This document shows positions 1 through 9,391 of a stretch of 27,292 nucleotides of DNA, piece after piece; position 1 is the first letter of the stretch; each line of letters starts with the position of its first letter. The translations under genes and the position numbers were made by a program. Source of the DNA: Fidelibacterota bacterium (GTDB taxonomy: Bacteria > Marinisomatota > SORT01). The DNA lies in the NCBI GenBank assembly GCA_022563775.1, contig JADFMS010000015.1, positions 1 to 27,292 of the forward strand, in the 5' to 3' direction. Below the pieces are notes generated by a model. The model was not told where the DNA came from, made no database searches, and worked only from the letters and a program-made list of their open reading frames with translations.

Positions 1-347
<347 letters not shown>

Positions 348-430
348 CAAAAAATTGTGCTGGTTAGGGCCGCCGCCGGTGGCGGGATTTTGCTTGCCCT
401 GACAGCATAAAGTAGTAATCCCAATTTATT

Positions 431-503
431 GGGGCCGTAGCTCAACTGGGAGAGCGCCGCCCTTGCACGGCGGAGGTTGTCGGTTCGATCCCGATCGGCT
501 CCA
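431..503 (+). tRNA. alaT: tRNA-Ala (TGC)
   Basis: A complete cloverleaf: acceptor GGGGCCG/CGGCTCC, anticodon stem CCGCC/GGCGG, loop CTTGCAC with anticodon TGC at 464-466, T-arm with TTCGATC, discriminator A503, no encoded CCA. The third acceptor pair is G-U (G433 with T500), the classic alanine identity element. The 83-base spacer from tRNA-Ile holds no gene. Fragments of a second copy occur at 554-573 and 4277-4318. Confidence 0.97.
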
Positions 504-507
504 CAGG

Positions 508-538
508 AGAACTGCTCGAGAGAGCAGTTCTTTTTCTT
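508..538 (+). terminator. Intrinsic terminator after tRNA-Ala
   Basis: A perfect 10-bp inverted repeat (AGAACTGCTC at 508-517, GAGCAGTTCT at 522-531) with a GAGA loop is followed at once by TTTTTCTTT. It starts five bases after the tRNA. A terminator here would stop transcription before 23S in a normal operon, so it implies that the 16S-tRNA-tRNA unit ends here. The stem is only moderately GC-rich; rRNA antitermination could in principle read through it. Confidence 0.8.
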
Positions 539-553
539 TAGAGATGTTCCCCA

Positions 554-573
554 ACGGCGGAGGTTGTCGGTTC
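554..573 (+). pseudogene. tRNA-Ala fragment (anticodon 3' side to T-loop)
   Basis: Twenty bases are identical to tRNA-Ala 467-486, starting at the end of the anticodon loop and stopping inside the T-loop. Neither the 5' half nor the acceptor 3' strand follows, so it cannot make a tRNA. It begins where the other tRNA-Ala fragment (4277-4318) ends; the two share ACGGCG, as if one tRNA copy had been split and the pieces placed in swapped order around the cargo. Confidence 0.75.
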
Positions 574-775
574 TTCCGCAGGAACTCCCCTGGACGATTC
601 CCAGACTCACCCGCTATGACTCAAAGTAGGTAAAAATCAATAATAGAGCCAATAACGCTCTTCAAACACCCTCGTATCAGGGATTTACCCAATTTCCGTT
701 TTGTTACGTTTCGTGTCGATTCGTTCCGTTTTGTTATCTTTAGTTGGGCACATATTGAGTCACACTGAAAGTTTC
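574..775. other. Non-coding stretch with a short direct repeat
   Basis: No plausible gene. The only structure seen is a direct repeat of TTCCGTTTTGTTA at 694-706 and 724-736, with the start points 30 bases apart, just upstream of the promoter of the next gene. This could be chance in an AT-rich stretch or a regulator binding pair. Confidence 0.4.
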
Positions 776-804
776 TTGATAAATCGATACCTTTAGGCTA
801 TAAT
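776..804 (+). promoter_or_regulatory. Sigma70-type promoter of the T9SS cargo gene
   Basis: TTGATA at 776-781 and TATAAT at 799-804 are separated by 17 bases, so both hexamers are near or at consensus with ideal spacing. Transcription would begin near 811 and leave a leader of about 90 bases before the ATG at 903. The form is the general bacterial one, not the TTTG/TAnnTTTG form of Bacteroidota. Confidence 0.7.
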
Positions 805-902
805 TACGATATATTATTAATAATACTAATTCAGAAATATTAGTTATCTATTTAAATAGGCAATACGGTGTAGAATAAACATTTCAATCTTCGGAGGTTC
901 GA

Positions 903-2948
903 ATGAAGAAAATTATCATTATTGTTTCACTGTTTTTACCGCAATTCATTTATAGCCAAACTTTAGTAAACAAGTTTGAACTTTTGGGAACATTCCAATA
1001 TGAGAATATCTTTGGCCTAGGAGGAAGCGACGTCTGGGGTTGGACAGCGGATGACGGGACAGAATATGCTCTAATGGGAGTATTCGAGGGAATAGCTATT
1101 GTGAATGCAACCACATTAGAAAAGATTACTATAGTCTCTGGTCCGCAAGAAACTGAAGGAAATGCGCGAATTAATTCGAGAGACATTAAGACTTATAAAC
1201 ATTACGCATATGTTGTTTCCGAGAGTCGAGGTGCGAATGAGGGATTAATGGTTATCGACCTTCAATTTCTACCGGATAGTGTTAAATATATCGGTTCGTT
1301 TCCTATTGACACAAGCGGTAGCGTTCGATCTCACAATATTAGCATAGACACATCTACCGGTTTTGCATATGTTGTAAATAATACTTCAAGTCCTATGAGC
1401 ATATTTGATCTGACTGATCCTGAATCGCCTACATTTGTAAACAAATTTGGGGATAGATATATGCACGACATATTTGTAAGGGATGATACTCTTTATTCGA
1501 GTGACGCAGAGGCCGGCACTTTTACAATATGGGATGTATCAGATAAAATAAATCCTACCATAATGCTTCGAGTGGAGATTCCCGGTTCTGGATATTTTCA
1601 TAACATTTGGCCTACAGACGATTCAAAATTTGTAGTCACAACTGAGGAAACATCTGGGAAAACCGTAAAATTATGGGATATATCAGACTATAACGATGTA
1701 AGAATGGTCGGTGAATGGCTTGGAGTAGGTGCATTGGCACACGATGCTCATATTATGGATGAGTTTGTATTTGTGAGTCATTACGGAGATGGAGCTTATG
1801 TTTTAGACATTAGTGATAGAATAAATCCGATTAATTTTGGATCAATTCCAATCGAAATTGACCAGTATAAAACATTTCTTCAAGGTGATGGAGGATATGG
1901 CAGTTGGGGAATCTATCCTTATACGCAGAACGGGATGGTATTTGCCAGTGATTTCAGTGGTAAGTTGACAATATTAAAAATTAAACCGGTCAAATCGTTA
2001 ATAGGAAGTCTTGAATCTTTCTATGCACTTCCCGATACGGGAATAGTTCACATTACTATAATAGATAATCTTACTTATGATTCTTTAACGGCATTAGTGG
2101 TTGAGTCAGAAACTGCCCACGTTGATACATTTCCCTTAGGTTATAATGATTTCTCAGGATTTCAGGCAACATTCTTTGGAGATTTGATGCCCAATAGCGG
2201 CGAACATTGGTATACAGTAAATATCGAAGCTACGAACTCAAATTGGATAGGTGACGACTCAGGAAGGATTGATTTCTTCTCAGAACTCGCACGATTTACT
2301 ACCATCGGCCCGGTAGTTTATGACGGTCAAGATAGTATATCCGTTAATAATAATCAGTATATCTTTAAGGTAATGTTAGCTAATAACAGCTCAGTTACAA
2401 CTGTGAATGCCATTAGAGCCAAGATATCCACATCTGATACGTGTGCAACGAGTTATAAAACATCAGAAGTCTTTTATAGGGATATCGCTGCTGGTGGAAA
2501 CGCCACACCATTGTTCAAATTCACTGTAGATATTAATTCAATTTGTGCATCAACGGAAGAGCTACTTATTCCATTTGATATAGAGATCTCTAGTGAAAGA
2601 TATGTTTACTGGACAGATAGTTTTGTATTGGTTGTGCCACCTGGTATTGGAATAGGAGTTGAGGATGAGATAACTGGATTACCAACAGAATATGCTCTAT
2701 CTAATGCTTATCCCAACCCATTTAATCCTACAACTACAATAGAATATTCCCTCCCCCAGTCGGGAGATGTTTCATTGATAATTTATAACTTGACTGGACA
2801 GGAAGTAACTCGCCTCGTAAGCGAGGTTCAGCAGGCAGGCTATCATAAAGTCACCTGGGACGCATCAAACGTTGCCTCTGGTATCTATTTCTATCGTCTC
2901 CAATCCGGCGATTTCGTCCAGACGAGGAAGATGGTGCTACTGAAATAA
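903..2948 (+). CDS. Secreted choice-of-anchor B family protein with T9SS sorting domain
   Basis: A 681-residue exported protein. Residues 1-19 form a signal peptide (MKKIIIIVSLFL..., cleavage near YSQ). Residues about 25-360 carry LVIVD-type beta-propeller-like repeats with the pattern 'I-D-IS-D...NP', matching the choice-of-anchor B family as I know it. A middle region (about 375-590) looks beta-rich. Residues about 600-681 form a T9SS type A sorting domain (YPNPFNPTTTIEY, then GQEV, W-D-SG-Y-R-L and a basic tail KMVLLK). Known role of the tag: export through the outer membrane by T9SS and removal or anchoring at the surface. The ligand or enzymatic role is unknown. GGAGG at 893-897 supports the ATG. 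The gene looks more AT-rich than the housekeeping genes further right, and a copy of its last 12 codons lies at 3955-3992, both fitting acquired or rearranged DNA. Confidence 0.85.
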   Translation: MKKIIIIVSLFLPQFIYSQTLVNKFELLGTFQYENIFGLGGSDVWGWTADDGTEYALMGVFEGIAIVNATTLEKITIVSGPQETEGNARINSRDIKTYKHYAYVVSESRGANEGLMVIDLQFLPDSVKYIGSFPIDTSGSVRSHNISIDTSTGFAYVVNNTSSPMSIFDLTDPESPTFVNKFGDRYMHDIFVRDDTLYSSDAEAGTFTIWDVSDKINPTIMLRVEIPGSGYFHNIWPTDDSKFVVTTEETSGKTVKLWDISDYNDVRMVGEWLGVGALAHDAHIMDEFVFVSHYGDGAYVLDISDRINPINFGSIPIEIDQYKTFLQGDGGYGSWGIYPYTQNGMVFASDFSGKLTILKIKPVKSLIGSLESFYALPDTGIVHITIIDNLTYDSLTALVVESETAHVDTFPLGYNDFSGFQATFFGDLMPNSGEHWYTVNIEATNSNWIGDDSGRIDFFSELARFTTIGPVVYDGQDSISVNNNQYIFKVMLANNSSVTTVNAIRAKISTSDTCATSYKTSEVFYRDIAAGGNATPLFKFTVDINSICASTEELLIPFDIEISSERYVYWTDSFVLVVPPGIGIGVEDEITGLPTEYALSNAYPNPFNPTTTIEYSLPQSGDVSLIIYNLTGQEVTRLVSEVQQAGYHKVTWDASNVASGIYFYRLQSGDFVQTRKMVLLK

Positions 2949-2994
2949 CAATGGAATTAGGACTTTTAAATGTTATTAGAATGAGGTTATAGAG

Positions 2995-3300
2995 TTGATA
3001 TATATAGTCCAAGCGAGATTTAACCAAAGCAAATCTAAAGAGTTTTATCAGTTGCTTGCCGGTGGGAGTTTAGAAGATCAAGTGCCTGATGGTCCGGAAA
3101 TTCTGGCCTCGATGGATAGAGCTACGATGGATTCGTCAGGTTTAGTTAGATGGACAGAATTATGTTATTGTTCTCCTCCTTTGAAACATGAACGAGCAAC
3201 GGTTTATGATAAATATTTCTCTGATTTAGAAACCGAGGAGACAAAGAGTCATGAAACATTTGAAGGAGAATCATTCTTAAATCATCTTTCTAAGTTTTAA
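2995..3300 (+). CDS. Small uncharacterised protein (101 aa)
   Basis: I do not recognise a named family with certainty. The frame starts with TTG; a GAGG motif (2984-2987) sits about 7 bases upstream and no in-frame ATG is close by. The product begins MIYIVQARFNQSKSKEFY, which looks like the first strand and helix of a small ferredoxin-like fold, and contains the motifs DGPEI, RWTELCYC and PLKHERATVYDKYF that look like conserved family signatures. It has no signal peptide or membrane segment, so it is likely cytoplasmic. It lies 46 bases after the T9SS cargo gene on the same strand and could be co-transcribed with it. No function is proposed. Confidence 0.6.
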   Translation: MIYIVQARFNQSKSKEFYQLLAGGSLEDQVPDGPEILASMDRATMDSSGLVRWTELCYCSPPLKHERATVYDKYFSDLETEETKSHETFEGESFLNHLSKF

Positions 3301-3343
3301 TACTTTTGAAAATTAATAATGCATTACAGTTATTATACGCAAG

Positions 3344-3406
3344 CACTCCTTTTCAATCTGCCCTCTCAGGCTCAGCCCGGGCGAGCCTGTCCATTGTCCG
3401 GGAGTG
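3344..3406. repeat. Nested inverted repeat in the intergenic gap
   Basis: Between the convergent genes ending at 3300 (+) and 3501 (-), CAGGCTC (3367-3373) pairs with GAGCCTG (3383-3389), nested inside CACTCC (3344-3349) pairing with GGAGTG (3401-3406). It is far more GC-rich than its surroundings. It could be a bidirectional terminator for the convergent genes or a dispersed repeat unit; no T-tract follows. Confidence 0.45.
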
Positions 3407-3425
3407 TTTACTCAAACAGAACAGT

Positions 3426-3450
3426 CGCCTAGGCCATTAAAAATTAGGCG
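3426..3450. terminator. Possible terminator hairpin between convergent genes
   Basis: CGCCTA (3426-3431) and TAGGCG (3445-3450) form a 6-bp stem with a 13-base AT-rich loop, followed on the + strand by TTTAAAGTTT. It is a weak candidate, supported mainly by its place between convergent genes. Confidence 0.3.
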
Positions 3451-3500
3451 TTTAAAGTTTCTTCCGCTGTGATAATTGGGGTTTGAAAGTCCTTAAATTG

Positions 3501-3791
3501 TTAGCAGGTTCCTCTTTCGACGACTCTTTCACAGGAGCTGGAGGGGTAGACATCAACACTTCCAGCCTGAGCGAAAAGAGACATAAAATTATTTACAGTC
3601 TTTTCATCCGGCGCGTCAACAATTAGATAGAACGTATGTTCTCCATTAACTACCGCTTCTCCATGTATTTTTATCCCGTATTTACTTGCATTCTTTTCAG
3701 ATAGCTCAGAGAGTAACATCGGCGCTATCTGAGGATCCATCGCTGGGCAAGATTCCGGGCTGTGTTCGTGCTTTACTACAAATAATGACAT
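3501..3791 (-). CDS. Small alpha/beta protein, DUF3303-like
   Basis: A 96-residue product starting MSLFVVKHEHSPESCP and ending in SSSCERVVERGTC. The pattern (short strand with KHEH, CPA, then GEAVVNGEHTFYLIVDA, FMSLFAQAGSVDVYPSSSCE) resembles small ferredoxin-like proteins of the DUF3303 type, some of which are mislabelled sulfite oxidase in databases; I am not certain of the family. The frame extends upstream to 3887, but that extension (FFWIKTITCLNVDRREEER...) does not look like part of the domain, and AGGA lies about 11 bases before the ATG at 3791, so I use the internal start. There are three cysteines in the mature part (C15 and two near the C terminus), possibly metal-binding. It is convergent with the small gene at 2995-3300. 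Confidence 0.6.
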   Translation of the reverse strand: MSLFVVKHEHSPESCPAMDPQIAPMLLSELSEKNASKYGIKIHGEAVVNGEHTFYLIVDAPDEKTVNNFMSLFAQAGSVDVYPSSSCERVVERGTC

Positions 3792-3954
3792 AGTATCATT
3801 AATCCTTTCTTCTTCACGCCTATCTACATTGAGACAGGTGATGGTTTTAATCCAAAAGAAATATAACACGATTTGGTAAGTAAGCAAATTCCCTGAGAAA
3901 CTTGAAAAAATATTTACTAACCTACATAGATGCTGTTACGGAATATCAGGTCGT

Positions 3955-3992
3955 CGATTTCGTCCAGACGAGGAAGATGTTGCTGCTGAAAT
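3955..3992 (+). pseudogene. Remnant of a second T9SS cargo gene (last 12 codons)
   Basis: Thirty-eight bases match 2909-2946 with only two differences and read in frame as DFVQTRKMLLLK followed by TAG, which is the end of a T9SS sorting domain. No sorting domain or gene body precedes it. It is the 3' scar of a lost or rearranged cargo gene, either a duplicate of the gene at 903-2948 or a paralogue. Confidence 0.75.
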
Positions 3993-4019
3993 AGACAGAA
4001 AATTACTTAATATATTCCT

Positions 4020-4054
4020 ATAGACACGTTGCGTCTTACGCAACTTAAGTCTAT
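4020..4054. repeat. Imperfect hairpin downstream of the T9SS remnant
   Basis: ATAGAC/GTCTAT (4020-4025, 4049-4054) encloses GTTGCG/CGCAAC (4028-4033, 4039-4044) with small internal bulges. It sits about 28 bases after the remnant stop codon and could be the old terminator of the lost gene. A second small repeat, TTAGTAA-GG-TTACTAA, follows at about 4059-4074. Confidence 0.4.
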
Positions 4055-4111
4055 GTTATTAGTAAGGTTACTAACACGGTTCTTGACTATAATTAAATCA
4101 TTCCATATCCT

Positions 4112-4166
4112 ACGCCTGATAAGCGTGAGGTCAATGGTTCAACTCCAATTAGCCCCACAAAAAATT
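4112..4166 (+). pseudogene. Truncated tRNA-Ile copy (3' part) plus downstream spacer
   Basis: The segment matches 302-356 with one mismatch: it starts in the anticodon stem, keeps the GAT anticodon, T-arm and acceptor 3' strand, and continues nine bases or so past the tRNA. The 5' acceptor strand and D-arm are absent. The one change (T338 to A4148) breaks a T-stem pair, so it is a decaying relic. With the tRNA-Ala fragment at 4277 it keeps the normal Ile-Ala order of an rRNA spacer. Confidence 0.85.
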
Positions 4167-4200
4167 CCCCTCCTTGCTAAGGAGGGGATTTAGGGGTGGT
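4167..4200. repeat. GC-rich hairpin, likely dispersed repeat
   Basis: CCCCTCCTT-GCT-AAGGAGGGG (4167-4187) is a perfect 9-bp stem with a 3-base loop, followed by ATTTAGGGGTGGTT. From memory, very similar intergenic units are scattered in many environmental bacterial genomes, but I cannot check copy number here. Confidence 0.5.
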
Positions 4201-4213
4201 TTGCAGTAAGATT

Positions 4214-4255
4214 GGCGGGTTAGTCCCAAACGGATTCCTTCGAAATAAACCCGCC
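4214..4255. repeat. Inverted repeat GGCGGGTT/AACCCGCC
   Basis: GGCGGGTT (4214-4221) pairs with AACCCGCC (4248-4255) around a 26-base loop, continuing CCTAC. It lies between the tRNA-Ile and tRNA-Ala relics in the place of the 83-base spacer seen between the intact tRNAs. It looks like a second dispersed repeat unit inserted into an old rRNA spacer. Confidence 0.4.
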
Positions 4256-4276
4256 CCTACAAACAATAAAATACGG

Positions 4277-4318
4277 GGAGCCGTAGCTCAACTGGGAGAG
4301 CGCCGCCCTTGCACGGCG
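4277..4318 (+). pseudogene. Truncated tRNA-Ala copy (5' half)
   Basis: The segment matches tRNA-Ala from its first base through the 3' side of the anticodon stem (431-472), keeping the TGC anticodon, and then diverges. The only internal change is position 3, G to A, which would remove the G3-U70 identity pair. The T-arm and 3' acceptor strand are gone; the dprA-like stop codon lies eight bases further on. It cannot form a functional tRNA. Confidence 0.85.
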
Positions 4319-4325
4319 CAGGAAT

Positions 4326-5282
4326 CTATTCGATGAACGAAAGTTGTTCCCCTGTTCCATTCTTCAAATTAATCTCAGTATGGTCGGACATAATTTGAAG
4401 AATATTGTCAGGAGTAATTTCGACGGCGCCTCGCATTATGAGCTCTTTATTTCCATGAGCATTTTCGACTAACTCCGGTTTCAGAACATAAAGAGGAACA
4501 CCATACTTCAAGGCAGATTTCCCGGAGGCAAAAGTACCGCTCATTTTGTTGTCACTGTCTTTATTAGGGCCCGATTGGATTACCACAACAGCGCTTGATA
4601 ATCCTACAATAGTCTCATTTCTGATCATTGCATTCTGCGCGAACCATTTCACTTCAGGAGCAAACTGTGATAGGACCAACGTATTCTCGCTCCACTCCGG
4701 TATGTCGAGGAACTCTCTTTTTTGCCTGAATTCATATATGCCATGACTTAATACAATTGTGGTAGTTCCCCCGAATTCCAGCGCTGTTAAGTGAGCAATC
4801 GAGTCTACGCCTTTTGCATACCCCGACACAATATTGAATCCCTTTTGAGTCAATTTTCTTGTGATATCTCTCGCGTACTCATTTCCGGTGTCAGTGACAT
4901 CTCTGGCTCCAATAATTGCCACGTTTTTTGCATTCAACAAATTTTTATCACCCAGGCAAAACAGTAAGGGTGGTGCGTTATCATTAAGCGTCTTTGCGAG
5001 TTGTTCGGGATACTCCTTCAGGTCCGGCGTAATAAGCCTGATTCCTTGCTTAATTAACCGTTCATAATCCAGGTAACAAACAGAGTCCTCAACATTTTTC
5101 CAGGCTTCGTAAAGGCTTTCGTTTACTCCAAGATTCATAAATTCTTCTTTTGAAAAATCCTCTAAATTAGTGATTCCGATATTTTGATCCCGGATCCCTC
5201 TGTATATCTTATTGATCGTCTTCGTTCCGAAACCTTCCACGCCGAAAATCTTATACCAGATGTATTCCGAATTGGATATCAT
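4326..5282 (-). CDS. Divergent DprA/Smf-family DNA-processing protein
   Basis: A 318-residue protein with the DprA layout: an N-terminal helical region (about 8-65, GVEGFGTKTINKIY resembles a helix-hairpin-helix), then an extended Rossmann (SLOG) domain from about 80 to 300. Visible family motifs are YPEQL (91-95), GD-NLL, VAIIGARDVTDTG (121-133), SGYAKGVDSIAH (153-164), GGTTTIVLSHGI (171-182) and RNETIVGLSSAVVVIQSG (221-238), with a C-terminal HGNKELIMRGA. Canonical DprA binds single-stranded DNA and loads RecA during transformation. This one is unusual: the YP-N and SE-P motifs after the GI are replaced, an acidic insert (DSDNK) follows the RNE segment, and no winged-helix tail is present. 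Its start codon overlaps the stop of the phosphoribosyltransferase gene (ATGA), so the two are translationally coupled. It may serve in a nucleotide-linked conflict or defence pair rather than competence; this is inference. Confidence 0.8.
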   Translation of the reverse strand: MISNSEYIWYKIFGVEGFGTKTINKIYRGIRDQNIGITNLEDFSKEEFMNLGVNESLYEAWKNVEDSVCYLDYERLIKQGIRLITPDLKEYPEQLAKTLNDNAPPLLFCLGDKNLLNAKNVAIIGARDVTDTGNEYARDITRKLTQKGFNIVSGYAKGVDSIAHLTALEFGGTTTIVLSHGIYEFRQKREFLDIPEWSENTLVLSQFAPEVKWFAQNAMIRNETIVGLSSAVVVIQSGPNKDSDNKMSGTFASGKSALKYGVPLYVLKPELVENAHGNKELIMRGAVEITPDNILQIMSDHTEINLKNGTGEQLSFIE

Positions 5283-5878
5283 TTCTTCTTCCGCGTTTTG
5301 GTTACTGTCAATACGTAGATGCTTCTGATATATTTTTCGTTATTCAGAGTTTTTGTTACCTCTCTCAAAGTTGCGCCCGACTGGTAAAGGTCATCGAACA
5401 GAAGGACGTTTTTCCCCACCCGGTCGGGTTCTATATCCGGGTTTACTTTGAACACTCCTCGCAATAATTTCTCTTTGGCTGCTTGTGTCTCCACCGACTT
5501 GAGTGTTTGGGTAATTTTAATCTTTTGGATATAATCGTGGAGGACATTTATACCTATTTTTTCTCCCAGGGCATTTGCCAATTCTGTAACGGGCTGAAAT
5601 CTCCTATCCTCGTTCGACGGTGGAATCGGTATGATAGAGGATATGTTGGGAGCTGCCCGGCGATCCTGGAAAAACTCATACAGTTTAGCTGCGAGTGGCT
5701 GGATTTGACTTTTATCATTTTGATATTTCAACTTATGGAGCATTTGCCCGATCTCCGTGTATTCAGTATCAAATTCTCCTTCCGCAACATAACTGCTTGA
5801 AATAGTGTGCAAATCGAGCGCCCACCCGAATCTCCAATTTCCTTTTAGAACTTGAATCGGCAAACTATATCTCTTCAA
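5279..5878 (-). CDS. ComF-like phosphoribosyltransferase
   Basis: A 199-residue type I phosphoribosyltransferase-fold protein. The PRPP-binding motif VLLFDDLYQSGATL is at 158-171; upstream are IIPIPPS (82-88) and RRFQPVTELANALGEKIG, in the order found in ComF proteins. Unlike ComF it has no N-terminal CxxC zinc ribbon; it begins instead with LKGNWRFGWALDLHTISS, which looks like a conserved start of a subfamily. The start is TTG at 5878; an in-frame stop lies six codons upstream and the nearest ATG is at residue 46, so TTG is the only reasonable start. No clear ribosome binding site is seen. It is the first gene of a two-gene reverse-strand operon with the DprA-like gene, so both products probably act in one pathway. 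The substrate base is unknown. Confidence 0.8.
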   Translation of the reverse strand: MKRYSLPIQVLKGNWRFGWALDLHTISSSYVAEGEFDTEYTEIGQMLHKLKYQNDKSQIQPLAAKLYEFFQDRRAAPNISSIIPIPPSNEDRRFQPVTELANALGEKIGINVLHDYIQKIKITQTLKSVETQAAKEKLLRGVFKVNPDIEPDRVGKNVLLFDDLYQSGATLREVTKTLNNEKYIRSIYVLTVTKTRKKK

Positions 5879-5981
5879 GTCGATAGATATAAGTCATACG
5901 TAAATATATAATTGTGGCGGGGTAATAAAAACCATTATTAAGATAGCCGGCAGGTCATATCAAGCCGCTATATGTGCGATC

Positions 5982-5999
5982 ATCCGGCAGCTGCCGGAT
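5982..5999. repeat. Perfect 18-bp palindrome between divergent units
   Basis: ATCCGGCAGCTGCCGGAT is a perfect self-complementary sequence about 100 bases upstream of the phosphoribosyltransferase start and 42 bases upstream of the 23S -35 box. It could be an operator for a dimeric regulator or a cruciform-forming repeat. A second GCCGGCA lies at 5946-5952. Confidence 0.55.
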
Positions 6000-6041
6000 A
6001 ACCCGCTCATATAATTTCCATCAAAACTCGCAAAATAAATC

Positions 6042-6070
6042 TTGACAGGTAAGGGAGATGTAGGTATATT
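6042..6070 (+). promoter_or_regulatory. Promoter of the 23S-5S transcription unit
   Basis: TTGACA (6042-6047), 17-base spacer, TATATT (6065-6070): a perfect -35, an optimal spacer and a 5/6 -10. The 25 bases before the -35 are A-rich (CATCAAAACTCGCAAAATAA), as in rRNA UP elements. It points at 23S, with a start near 6077 and a leader of about 110 bases. It is the strongest promoter signal in the window. Confidence 0.85.
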
Positions 6071-6077
6071 TTCTGAT

Positions 6078-6121
6078 GCCCCAAAAAGTGAGTTGGGGGC
6101 CATGAGAGTGTTCTTTGACAA
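6078..6121 (+). promoter_or_regulatory. rRNA antitermination signal (boxB-like hairpin and boxA)
   Basis: TGTTCTTTGACAA at 6109-6121 closely matches the bacterial rRNA boxA (TGCTCTTTAACAA in E. coli), the NusB/NusE binding site. Just upstream GCCCC (6078-6082) and GGGGC (6096-6100) can form a hairpin in the boxB position. Spacer boxA elements are normal before 23S; here it lies in the leader of an independent promoter. Confidence 0.75.
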
Positions 6122-6126
6122 TTGAG

Positions 6127-6145
6127 AAATCTGTTTTAAGGGTAG
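6127..6145 (+). promoter_or_regulatory. 23S precursor processing stem, 5' arm
   Basis: This 19-base arm is complementary to 9345-9363 downstream of 23S: 18 Watson-Crick pairs and one G-U. It would form the long double-stranded stem that RNase III cuts to release pre-23S. It lies six bases after boxA, inside the independent leader. Confidence 0.85.
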
Positions 6146-6189
6146 AACAAGTAGTAATAACTACGATTGATATGACTACAAAGAATTGT

Positions 6190-9311
<3,122 letters not shown>

Positions 9312-9344
9312 GCTTCTTTTTGGTTATATCAATCAACACTACTC

Positions 9345-9363
9345 CTACCCTTAAAACAGGTTT
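9345..9363 (+). promoter_or_regulatory. 23S precursor processing stem, 3' arm
   Basis: Downstream partner of 6127-6145, located in the 80-base spacer between 23S and 5S. The spacer has no gene and no tRNA. Confidence 0.85.
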
Positions 9364-9391
9364 CTCGATTGTATAATTACGAATTAGGCGT

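Noticed and set aside
3792..3887. N-terminal extension of the DUF3303-like protein
   Set aside because: The extra 32 residues do not look like part of the domain, and a better start with an upstream AGGA exists at 3791.
4277..4318. A second functional tRNA-Ala
   Set aside because: The T-arm and 3' acceptor strand are absent and the G3-U70 identity pair is changed.
554..4318. Classic integrative element inserted in a tRNA gene with attL/attR
   Set aside because: The tRNA halves are in the reverse order of a simple insertion (3' part upstream, 5' part downstream), and no integrase or phage gene is present.
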